Positions 1 to 5,639 of a stretch of DNA of 5,639 bases are shown here, piece by piece. The notes beneath the pieces are model-generated. The model searched no databases. It saw nothing but the letters and a program-made list of their open reading frames with translations, and was not told the DNA's origin. Both the position numbers and the translations under genes were made by a program. Each line of letters opens with the position of its first letter. The first letter of the stretch is position 1. This DNA comes from Lachnospiraceae bacterium (lineage in GTDB: Bacteria; Bacillota; Clostridia; Lachnospirales; Lachnospiraceae): the NCBI GenBank assembly GCA_003489085.1, contig DNJM01000123.1:1-5639 (forward strand). Reading direction: 5' to 3'.

Positions 1-1
1 G

Positions 2-1714
2 ATGTTTATTATTTTTGATACGACAACATCAGCCGATGAGACAATGGATGCCATCGGTGATATCCGGAAACTGGCAGGGAAGCAGTGCTTCTTAAGCGGA
101 ATGTCAGCAGTCGTAACGGATACGAAGAATCTGGCGGAATCGGAAGTTGCCATTTACGTTGCAATAGCGGTACTGCTTTCTTCCATTGTGCTGGCTCTTA
201 CGATGGAATCTTATCTGATTCCGGTGATCTTCCTGCTTAGTATCGGTATGGCGATCCTATATAATATGGGAACTAATATTTTTACAGGAGAGATTTCCTA
301 CATTACAAAAGCACTGAGTGCGGTTCTCCAGCTGGGTGTGACGATGGATTATTCTATCTTTCTGTGGCACAGTTATCAGGAGCAGAAGGAAATTCTGGGA
401 GAAGATCATCAGGAGGCAATGGCACGGGCGATTGCAGCTACATTGAAGTCTGTGGTGGGAAGCTCCATTACGACGATAGCAGGATTCATCGCACTTTGCT
501 TTATGAGCTTTACCTTAGGAATGGATTTGGGCGTTGTCATGACGAAGGGGGTCATTTTCGGTGTCCTCGCATGTGTCACAATATTACCATCTATGATTAT
601 GATTTTTGATAAAGCTCTGGAAAAGACGAAGCATCGCCAGCTGATTCCGCATTTTCCGAAGGCATCTGATATCATTGTAAAATATCACGGCATCTGTGCG
701 GCTATATTCGTAGTACTGTTCATTGCTTTTGCGTATTTCCAGGCAAATACCAGTGTATACTATAATCTGGATGCAACCCTTCCGGAGGACCTGGAAAGTA
801 TTATGGCAAATACCAAGCTTCAGGAAGAGTATCATATGGGAGCTGCCCACATGGTTCTGCTGGATCGGGACATGGATGAAAAAGCCAAGTATCAGATGAT
901 CGATGAGATGGAAAAGGTTGACGGTGTGAAGCAGGTACTGGGACTGGAAACCCTGATCGGGCCATCCATCCCGCAGAGCATGATATCGGAGGATATTAAA
1001 AATATTCTGGAAAGCGAAAACTATGAGCTGATGCTGATTATGAATGAGTATCCGGTTGCATCGGATGAGGTGAATGAGCAGATCGACCAGCTGAATACAG
1101 TTTTGAAAACGTATGATCCAACAGGTATGATGGTCGGTGAAGCACCATGCACCAAGGACCTGATTGAGATCACAGACCATGACTTTAAGGTAGTCAGTGC
1201 AGTTTCGATCCTGGCGGTATTTGTGATCATTTTATTTGTATTTAAGTCCATTTCACTTCCGGTGATTCTGGTACTGGTCATTGAGGGTGCTATTTTTATT
1301 AACATGGGTATCCCGTATCTGACTGGTTCACAGCTGCCGTTTATCGCATCCATCGTTATTGGAACCATTCAGCTGGGAGCAACGGTAGATTATGCGATAC
1401 TGATGACCAGCCGGTATGAAAAAGAGCGCGGCGGGGGAAAGAGCAAGAAGGAATCCATTATCATTGCGCACCAGAGCAGTATGCGGTCCATTATTGTATC
1501 CGCATTCAGCTTCTTTGCAGCGACATTTGGTGTGGGCTTATATTCCAGAATCGATATGATCAGTTCACTTTGTCTGCTGATGGCAAGAGGTGCTCTGATC
1601 AGTATGTGCGCCGTATTGTTATTCCTGCCGGCAATGTACTGGATCTTTGACGGGCTGATCTGCAGGACGAGTAAGAACTTTAAAGGTGCGTTGACAAGGA
1701 AAAAAGATCAATAG
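2..1714 (+). CDS. MMPL/RND-family transporter, C-terminal part (5' truncated by window edge)
   Basis: Integral membrane transporter of the MMPL branch of the RND superfamily, which moves lipids or other hydrophobic compounds outward using the proton gradient; the substrate here is unknown. The visible 570 residues begin in the first extracytoplasmic domain. They contain about eleven membrane segments (roughly 48-67, 70-92, 102-123, 152-176, 178-203, 227-247, 396-416, 418-440, 444-468, 492-514, 518-549) and a second large extracytoplasmic domain at about 248-395. The two halves repeat: GVTMDYSIF (Asp116-Tyr117) and GATVDYAIL (Asp463-Tyr464) sit in equivalent helices, matching the Asp-Tyr proton-relay pairs known in MmpL3. 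Gram-positive relatives are about 700 residues, so about 130-150 residues including TM1 are missing upstream. The Met codon at position 2 is therefore taken as internal: there is no upstream sequence to show a ribosome binding site, and it falls inside a domain. The tail ends in a basic stretch (KKDQ) and a TAG stop. No frameshift is seen. Confidence 0.9.
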   Translation: MFIIFDTTTSADETMDAIGDIRKLAGKQCFLSGMSAVVTDTKNLAESEVAIYVAIAVLLSSIVLALTMESYLIPVIFLLSIGMAILYNMGTNIFTGEISYITKALSAVLQLGVTMDYSIFLWHSYQEQKEILGEDHQEAMARAIAATLKSVVGSSITTIAGFIALCFMSFTLGMDLGVVMTKGVIFGVLACVTILPSMIMIFDKALEKTKHRQLIPHFPKASDIIVKYHGICAAIFVVLFIAFAYFQANTSVYYNLDATLPEDLESIMANTKLQEEYHMGAAHMVLLDRDMDEKAKYQMIDEMEKVDGVKQVLGLETLIGPSIPQSMISEDIKNILESENYELMLIMNEYPVASDEVNEQIDQLNTVLKTYDPTGMMVGEAPCTKDLIEITDHDFKVVSAVSILAVFVIILFVFKSISLPVILVLVIEGAIFINMGIPYLTGSQLPFIASIVIGTIQLGATVDYAILMTSRYEKERGGGKSKKESIIIAHQSSMRSIIVSAFSFFAATFGVGLYSRIDMISSLCLLMARGALISMCAVLLFLPAMYWIFDGLICRTSKNFKGALTRKKDQ

Positions 1715-1746
1715 AAAAAGCAAATATATATATTACAAGCATCTAT

Positions 1747-1775
1747 TAGACGAAAACGGGATCCGATGCTAAAAT
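1747..1775 (+). promoter_or_regulatory. Predicted sigma-A promoter with extended -10, importer operon
   Basis: The -35-like hexamer TAGACG (1747-1752, four of six consensus bases) and the -10 hexamer TAAAAT (1770-1775, five of six) are separated by exactly 17 bases. A TG dinucleotide at 1767-1768 one base before the -10 makes it an extended -10 element (TGCTAAAAT). Transcription would start near 1781-1783, about 25 bases before the binding-protein start codon. No obvious operator dyad overlaps it. The prediction rests on motif match only. Confidence 0.6.
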
Positions 1776-1795
1776 AGAAAAGCAAGAAACATAAA

Positions 1796-1801
1796 AAGGA
1801 G
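1796..1801 (+). promoter_or_regulatory. Strong ribosome binding site of binding-protein gene
   Basis: AAGGAG lies six bases before the ATG at 1808, near-ideal in sequence and spacing. It fixes the start of the lipoprotein gene and is clearly stronger than the sites in front of the downstream permease and ATPase genes, consistent with the binding protein being made in excess. Confidence 0.85.
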
Positions 1802-1807
1802 AACATT

Positions 1808-3061
1808 ATGAAAAAGAGACTGTTTGCTTTCTTGCTTGCCGGAGCCATGGTGCTGTCTTTGGCGGCCTGTAGCGAGAAAAAAGAAGAAGCCCCGGAGAAG
1901 CGGGAGGAAAAAAAGGAAGCAGCTGTAGAAGATATGACCTTTGACGAGATGAAAGAGGCTGCGAAGGGAAGTACGGTTACCTTTTATGGCTGGGGCGGTG
2001 ATGAAAAGCTGAACCAGTGGCTGGATGATGTATTTGCGCCGCAGATGAAGGAAAAATACGACATCACAATGGAGCGTGTGCCGATGGATATCGATCAGGT
2101 ACTGAGCCAGCTTTCCGGTGAGATTGAGGCAGGAGAGAAGGACGGAAGTATCGATATGATCTGGATTAACGGCGAAAACTTTCAGTCTGCGAAAGAGAAC
2201 AACATGCTTTATGGACCATTCGTAGACCAGCTGCCGAACTTTCAGGAGTATATAGATGCAGAATCAGAGGACGTGACGCTGGACTTTGCCTATCCGATTG
2301 AAGGATATGAGGCGCCCTACGGAAAAGCGCAGATGGTTCTGATTGCAGATACAGCCGTGACACCAGAGCTGCCGAAGAATACGGATGAGCTGATGGAATT
2401 TGTAAAGAAATATCCGGGAAAGGTTACGTATCCGGCGCTGCCTGATTTTACCGGAAGCGTATTCGTAAGAAATGTCATTTATGATATTTGCGGCTACGAG
2501 CAGTTCCTTGATATGGAAGCGGATAAGGAGACAGTCAAGGCGGCGATTGAACCGGCACTGGAATATCTGCGTCAGCTGAATCCATACCTGTGGAATGAAG
2601 GGAAGACCTTCCCGGATTCTTCTACAACCCAGGACAATATGTTTGCAGATGGTGAGCTGGTGCTGAATGTGACCTATGATGCCTATGCGACGGCAGTGAA
2701 GATCGAAGAGGGTACTTATACAGAGACCACACAGACCTTCCAGTTTGACAAAGGAACAATCGGAAACACGAACTTTATGGCTATCGCGGCAAATTCAGGA
2801 AATAAGGCGGGAGCTATGGTGGCAATCAATGAGATGATGTCTCCGGAGATTCAGGCAGACCGCTACGATGTTCTGAAGGTCCTTCCGGTTGTGGATTACA
2901 ATAAGCTGTCTGATGAACAAAAGGTGGCATTTGATAAGGTAGAGCTTGGAAAAGGAACAATCCCACAGGATGAGCTTCTGTCCAAACGGCTTCCGGAGAT
3001 GCCGGCAGAGCTGGTACCAATCATCGAAGAAATCTGGATGGAAGAGGTTGTAGGAAAATAA
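1808..3061 (+). CDS. ABC importer substrate-binding lipoprotein, YnjB family
   Basis: Extracellular, membrane-anchored ligand-capture subunit of an ABC importer. The signal peptide has a basic start (MKKR), a hydrophobic core and lipobox LAAC, with Cys21 as the lipidation site. A charged Lys/Glu linker follows (about 22-42), then the binding domain. Blocks I recognise from E. coli YnjB (COG4134) are TFYGWGG (58-64), WINGENF (119-125), LYGP (134-137), EGYEAPYG (165-172), PGKVTYPALPDF (203-214) and a C-terminal region with SPEIQADR (345-352). The 417-residue length fits the family (YnjB about 390) plus the linker. The start is set by AAGGAG six bases upstream. The stop shares one base with the next gene's ATG (TAATG), so translation is probably coupled. 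E. coli ynjBCD has no substrate that I know to be proven, so no ligand is assigned. The family call is from remembered sequence resemblance, with an Fe3+/thiamine/sulfate-type binding protein fold likely. Confidence 0.88.
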   Translation: MKKRLFAFLLAGAMVLSLAACSEKKEEAPEKREEKKEAAVEDMTFDEMKEAAKGSTVTFYGWGGDEKLNQWLDDVFAPQMKEKYDITMERVPMDIDQVLSQLSGEIEAGEKDGSIDMIWINGENFQSAKENNMLYGPFVDQLPNFQEYIDAESEDVTLDFAYPIEGYEAPYGKAQMVLIADTAVTPELPKNTDELMEFVKKYPGKVTYPALPDFTGSVFVRNVIYDICGYEQFLDMEADKETVKAAIEPALEYLRQLNPYLWNEGKTFPDSSTTQDNMFADGELVLNVTYDAYATAVKIEEGTYTETTQTFQFDKGTIGNTNFMAIAANSGNKAGAMVAINEMMSPEIQADRYDVLKVLPVVDYNKLSDEQKVAFDKVELGKGTIPQDELLSKRLPEMPAELVPIIEEIWMEEVVGK

Positions 3062-3930
3062 TGTCAAAGAAAAAAACCCCTTATCTGCTGCTGATCCCGC
3101 AGATACTTGTGACGGTTTTCTTTCTGATCGGAGTCATAATCGGAATCACCCAAAGTCTGGGGGTGATTCCGACATTTGGCTTAACGAAACCGACACTGCA
3201 GTATTATAAAGAAGTGCTGACGAGACCGGATATGCGTTCGTCGGTACGATATAGTGTTCAGATTGCATTCTCCTCGGCACTGATTGCGACAGTGGCGGGG
3301 GTTTTCTTGTGTGCGCTTCTGGTGATGCATGGTAAGACCCGGGGAGGCATGATGCGGATCGTGCAGTTGCCGATTGTCGTTCCACATGTTGTGGCAGCAC
3401 TGTTTATCATCAATATTTTTTCCCGGAACGGCCTGCTTGCCAGAATTGCCTATGCGTTTGGACTGATTGCGGACCAGCAGGAATTTCCGATGCTGATATA
3501 TGATGCAAAAGGGATCGGAATTGTTCTGGCATATATATGGAAGGAAATCCCCTTTATCATTTATTTTGTTATTGCGCTTATGGCAAATATCAATGGCAGA
3601 CTGGGAGAGGCTGCGGTAAATCTGGGAGCCGGGCGATGGAAGGCGTTTTTTACGGTAACGCTGCCATTGTGTAAAAATACAATTCTGAGTGGGTTCCTGA
3701 TTCTGTTTGTGTTTGTACTGGGGGCATATGAGATGCCGTTTCTTCTGGGTGCAACAACGCCGAGGGCGCTGCCTGTTCTGGCCTACATTCAGTATACCCA
3801 TCCGGATCTGCGGCACCGACCCTATGCCATGGCACTGAATGGAATAATCATTGTTATTTCCCTGCTGAGTGCGTGGGTATATTTTATGCTTATGAAGAGA
3901 ACAATGAAAAACCTGATGGAGAAGAAGTAG
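3061..3930 (+). CDS. ABC importer permease subunit 1 (YnjC N-terminal half-like)
   Basis: Membrane-spanning subunit of the importer, 289 residues. About six membrane helices are visible (roughly 8-31, 64-90, 99-121, 152-174, 208-229, 257-278). The cytoplasmic loop between the fourth and fifth carries the EAA motif that contacts the ATPase: EAA at 183-185, Gly189, and LP at 201-202, the normal spacing for binding-protein-dependent permeases. The start ATG overlaps the preceding stop by one base; AGGA at 3052-3055, five bases upstream, is a modest ribosome binding site, so coupling to the lipoprotein gene is likely. In E. coli YnjC the two permease halves are fused into one protein of about 510 residues; here this gene is a separate half. 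It should pair with the next gene's product to form the channel. A perfect 12-bp inverted repeat lies within codons 27-38. The permease class is certain; the YnjC link follows from the neighbouring binding protein. Confidence 0.92.
   Translation: MSKKKTPYLLLIPQILVTVFFLIGVIIGITQSLGVIPTFGLTKPTLQYYKEVLTRPDMRSSVRYSVQIAFSSALIATVAGVFLCALLVMHGKTRGGMMRIVQLPIVVPHVVAALFIINIFSRNGLLARIAYAFGLIADQQEFPMLIYDAKGIGIVLAYIWKEIPFIIYFVIALMANINGRLGEAAVNLGAGRWKAFFTVTLPLCKNTILSGFLILFVFVLGAYEMPFLLGATTPRALPVLAYIQYTHPDLRHRPYAMALNGIIIVISLLSAWVYFMLMKRTMKNLMEKK
3140..3172 (+). promoter_or_regulatory. Perfect 12-bp inverted repeat (possible mRNA hairpin) inside permease 1
   Basis: Left arm TCGGAATCACCC (3140-3151) and right arm GGGTGATTCCGA (3161-3172) are exact reverse complements, separated by a nine-base loop (3152-3160). 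The repeat starts 79 bases after the permease start codon and 79 bases after the end of the binding-protein gene. No T run follows (the next bases are CATTTGGC), so it is not a standard intrinsic terminator. A processing, exonuclease-stop or translation-slowing role is possible but is inference; the repeat itself is seen directly. Confidence 0.6.
3918..3924 (+). promoter_or_regulatory. Ribosome binding site that decides permease 2 start
   Basis: GGAGAAG at the end of the first permease gene lies 11 bases before the ATG at 3936. It supports 3936 over the longer in-frame ATG at 3873, which would overlap the upstream gene by 58 bases. Confidence 0.6.
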
Positions 3931-3935
3931 CTCAA

Positions 3936-4748
3936 ATGAAACGAAAAAAACATATTTTATCAAAATTTCTGTTGGGACTGTTTGTACTGAGTATTGTGAT
4001 ACCGGTACTGCTGCTCCTGGTCTGGGTGTTTACCGAACGCTGGGCATGGCCATCGCTGCTCCCGCAGGTGTTTTCCACACGCGCTATACAGGAGATACTG
4101 GGAAGGAAAGGACAGCTGGCCGGACTGTTTCTTTCCAGTGTAATGATCTCACTTACGGTGGCTGCGCTATCCGTTGTAATAGCACTTATGACAGCAAGGG
4201 CGTTGACATTTTACGAATTCCGGGGAAAGAATCTGCTGTATTTCTGTGCAATTCTTCCTTTTATGGTACCGGCCACCGTATTTGCAATGGGAGTGCAGGT
4301 CACTTTTATTAAAATGGGACTGAATAATACGATAAGGGGAGTTGTGATTGCCCATCTGATTTGTTCGCTGCCATATGCGGTACGGCTGATGATGGATGGC
4401 ACGGCAGCTGTGGGAAGCGAGCTGGAGGAACAGGCCAGAGTATTGGGTGCAACTTCGTGGCAGGCATTTTTCAAGATAACTTTTCCGATGCTGGTTCCGG
4501 TGATGCTGTCTTCCTTTAGCATGGCATATATCGTCTCCTTCAGCCAGTATTTTCTGACGTTGCTGATCGGAGGCGGCCAGGTAAAGACGTTTACCATCGT
4601 GATGGTGCCGTATCTTCAAGGAGGAGACAGGAATATTGCCAGCGTCTACAGTGCGCTTTTTCTTGGAATCACACTGGTGATTTTCGGCCTCCTGGAATGG
4701 ATTGCCGGGAAATGGAACCGGGACAACAGTGTAGAATTTTATTCATAG
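3936..4748 (+). CDS. ABC importer permease subunit 2 (YnjC C-terminal half-like)
   Basis: Second membrane subunit, 270 residues from the chosen start. It begins MKRKKHILSK, a basic N-terminus followed directly by the first helix, as expected for this family. About six helices are visible (roughly 11-32, 64-88, 99-124, 133-150, 185-207, 235-256). The EAA-type loop is at about 164-184: Glu165-Gln166-Ala167, Gly171, ending Phe183-Pro184, so the canonical EAA reads EQA. The segment with SQYFLTLLIGGG (203-214) and GGDRN (229-233) resembles the C-terminal half of E. coli YnjC from memory. It starts five bases after the stop of permease 1; an upstream in-frame ATG (3873) would add 21 residues, GIFYAYEENNEK and onward, that look like out-of-frame translation of the neighbour and not a real N-terminus. 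It forms a heterodimeric channel with permease 1 by inference. Confidence 0.9.
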   Translation: MKRKKHILSKFLLGLFVLSIVIPVLLLLVWVFTERWAWPSLLPQVFSTRAIQEILGRKGQLAGLFLSSVMISLTVAALSVVIALMTARALTFYEFRGKNLLYFCAILPFMVPATVFAMGVQVTFIKMGLNNTIRGVVIAHLICSLPYAVRLMMDGTAAVGSELEEQARVLGATSWQAFFKITFPMLVPVMLSSFSMAYIVSFSQYFLTLLIGGGQVKTFTIVMVPYLQGGDRNIASVYSALFLGITLVIFGLLEWIAGKWNRDNSVEFYS

Positions 4749-4756
4749 AATGACAG

Positions 4757-4760
4757 AAGG
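4757..4760 (+). promoter_or_regulatory. Ribosome binding site of ATPase gene
   Basis: AAGG lies in the short gap after permease 2. Aligned to a full AAGGAGG site it leaves about three bases before ATG 4767 and six before ATG 4770, so the second ATG is slightly preferred. It is a weaker site than that of the lipoprotein gene. Confidence 0.45.
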
Positions 4761-4769
4761 GAACGGATG

Positions 4770-5639
4770 ATGAACCTGACAATCGAAAATTTAAGTGTAG
4801 CATTACAGAAAGAAGAAATCCTTCATGGGATCAACCTGGAAATTCAGACAGGAGAATTCGTATCACTTCTGGGTCCATCCGGCTGTGGGAAGAGCACACT
4901 GTTAAAGAGTGTGGCCGGACTCCTGGAGATCGGAGGCGGTGATGTCCGGCTGGACGGCGAATCCATTGTCCAGCTGGCGCCAGAGAAGCGGGGAACGATT
5001 ATTGTCTTTCAGGATCTGCGGCTGTTTCCGCATATGACGGTAGAAAAGAATATTGCATTTGCCATGGAACTGAAACGGGTTCCGAAAGCAGTGCAGAGGG
5101 AAACGGTGAAGCGGCTCCTTGCAGAGGTGCAGCTTACCGGATACGAGAAGCGTAAGATCCGGGAAATGTCCGGCGGCCAGCTTCAGCGGGTGGCGCTTGC
5201 CAGGGCTCTGGCAGCAGAACCGAAGATCCTGCTTCTGGATGAACCCTTCTCCGGGCTGGACGAGAAGCTGAGACTGGAGATGGAAACGCTGGTTAAGAAG
5301 CTTCATCAGGAGAAGCAGCTGACAACTATCCTGGTCACGCATGACAAACATGAGGCGCTTCGAATGTCGGATCGGGTGGCGCTGATGAGTCAGGGGAGAA
5401 TTGTGCAGTATGATACACCGGAAATGCTGTTTCGGCATCCGGTATCCAGAGAGGCAGCAGAGTATTTCGGAAAAGCAAATTATATTCGCGGGACAGCGGC
5501 GGATGGGTGGTTCCGGTGCAGCCTCGGAAGTTGGAAAACAGATCGGCAGAAGGGAATCTATGATGCGATGCTGCGTCCGTCTGACATTATTCTGCAGGCA
5601 GAAACTGTGGCTGGCTGCAGCAGAGGTGTAATAGAAGAA
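4770..5639 (+). CDS. ABC importer ATP-binding subunit with TOBE-like C-terminal extension (3' truncated by window edge)
   Basis: Cytoplasmic ATPase that powers the importer; the frame is open to the last base, so the end is outside the window (290 residues seen). All nucleotide-binding motifs are intact: Walker A GPSGCGKST (35-43), Q-loop Gln81, signature MSGGQ (133-137, Met replacing the usual Leu), Walker B ILLLDEP (153-159), D-loop SGLD (161-164) and switch His191. After about residue 235 comes an extension with GIYDAMLRPSDIIL (262-275), the kind of sequence found in TOBE domains of PotA/FbpC-like ATPases, which are about 330-370 residues long. E. coli YnjD is only about 215 residues and lacks it. 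Two adjacent ATGs exist (4767 and 4770); AAGG at 4757-4760 is better spaced for 4770, but 4767 adds only one Met. The gene follows permease 2 by about 20 bases and belongs to the same operon. An iron, thiamine or polyamine-type ATPase would look the same, so it does not reveal the substrate. Confidence 0.93.
   Translation, partial: MNLTIENLSVALQKEEILHGINLEIQTGEFVSLLGPSGCGKSTLLKSVAGLLEIGGGDVRLDGESIVQLAPEKRGTIIVFQDLRLFPHMTVEKNIAFAMELKRVPKAVQRETVKRLLAEVQLTGYEKRKIREMSGGQLQRVALARALAAEPKILLLDEPFSGLDEKLRLEMETLVKKLHQEKQLTTILVTHDKHEALRMSDRVALMSQGRIVQYDTPEMLFRHPVSREAAEYFGKANYIRGTAADGWFRCSLGSWKTDRQKGIYDAMLRPSDIILQAETVAGCSRGVIEE

Larger units (their letters stand above)
1715..1807 (+). other. Intergenic region between MMPL gene and ABC importer operon
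   Basis: This 93-base AT-rich gap is the only sizeable non-coding stretch in the window. Its left part is A/T rich (alternating AT at about 1725-1735) and I find no GC-rich hairpin followed by a T run, so no intrinsic terminator can be supported for the MMPL gene. Its right part holds the promoter and ribosome binding site of the importer operon. The predicted 5' leader is only about 25 bases, too short for a riboswitch. Confidence 0.7.

Noticed and set aside
2..4. ATG at position 2 as the true start of the MMPL gene
   Set aside because: It would remove TM1 and most of the first extracytoplasmic domain; the frame is open to the window edge and the second half of the protein is complete, so truncation by the edge is simpler.
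584..1180. 198-residue antisense open frame opposite the MMPL gene
   Set aside because: Composition reflects the reverse of a membrane-protein gene (many His, Ile, Gln) and no recognisable motif; the + strand reading is well supported.
1725..1736. Alternating AT tract after the MMPL gene as a terminator or origin-like element
   Set aside because: No GC stem, no T run and no iterons or DnaA boxes nearby; ordinary AT-rich intergenic DNA.
2840..2849. TCTCCGGAGA palindrome in the binding-protein gene
   Set aside because: A loopless 10-base palindrome inside coding sequence, not extended on either side; expected by chance at this length scale.
3873..3935. Upstream ATG adding 21 residues to permease 2
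   Set aside because: It would overlap permease 1 by 58 bases, the added residues are unlike a permease N-terminus, and the ATG at 3936 has a ribosome binding site and a typical basic start.
3181..3963. 260-residue antisense open frame opposite permease 1
   Set aside because: Rich in Gln, His, Arg and Cys with no domain-like pattern; a shadow of the real gene, which has clear helices and an EAA motif.
4581..4594. GTAAA-GACG-TTTAC small inverted repeat in permease 2
   Set aside because: Only a five-base stem of mostly A-T pairs; too weak to suggest function.
4750..4770. Six-codon mini-ORF (MTEGNG) ending on the ATPase start codons
   Set aside because: Its TGA overlaps the ATPase ATGs, suggestive of coupling, but there is no ribosome binding site before it and such a short frame is expected by chance.
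4902..5438. 178-residue antisense open frame opposite the ATPase
   Set aside because: The + strand carries all ABC ATPase motifs in one uninterrupted frame, so the antisense frame is a shadow.

Overview
The window looks like a chromosomal piece from a Gram-positive Clostridia-type bacterium, plausibly Lachnospiraceae. The evidence is the AAGGAG-type ribosome binding site, the short lipoprotein signal peptide ending in LAAC, the Lys/Glu-rich linker, moderate GC (mid-40s percent by eye) and dense gene packing. The family assignment is an inference from style, not from a search. All genes are on the + strand, with no sign of insertion sequences, CRISPR, tRNA or rRNA.

Positions 2-1714 hold the 3' part of an MMPL/RND-family membrane transporter. 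The gene starts before the window. Both TM4-like and TM10-like segments keep the Asp-Tyr pair expected of a proton-driven member. A 93-base gap (1715-1807) follows, with no convincing terminator but a good sigma-A promoter with an extended -10, then a strong ribosome binding site.

From 1808 to the right edge lies one tightly packed ABC importer operon: a substrate-binding lipoprotein (1808-3061), two separate permease subunits (3061-3930 and 3936-4748) and an ATPase (4770 to beyond the edge). The binding protein carries the sequence blocks I know from the E. coli YnjB family (WINGENF, LYGP, EGYEAPYG, PGKVTYPALPDF). The system therefore appears to be a Gram-positive version of the YnjBCD importer, whose substrate I do not know to be established. 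It differs from E. coli in two ways: the permease is split into two genes rather than fused, and the ATPase carries a C-terminal TOBE-like extension that short YnjD lacks.

The lipoprotein would capture a ligand outside the membrane, the two six-helix-type permeases would form a heterodimeric channel, and the ATPase would dock on their EAA loops and power uptake. The least expected feature is a perfect 12-bp inverted repeat (3140-3172) just inside the first permease gene. It could form a strong mRNA hairpin right after the binding-protein gene, where binding-protein-rich operons often have RNA structures that set subunit ratios.
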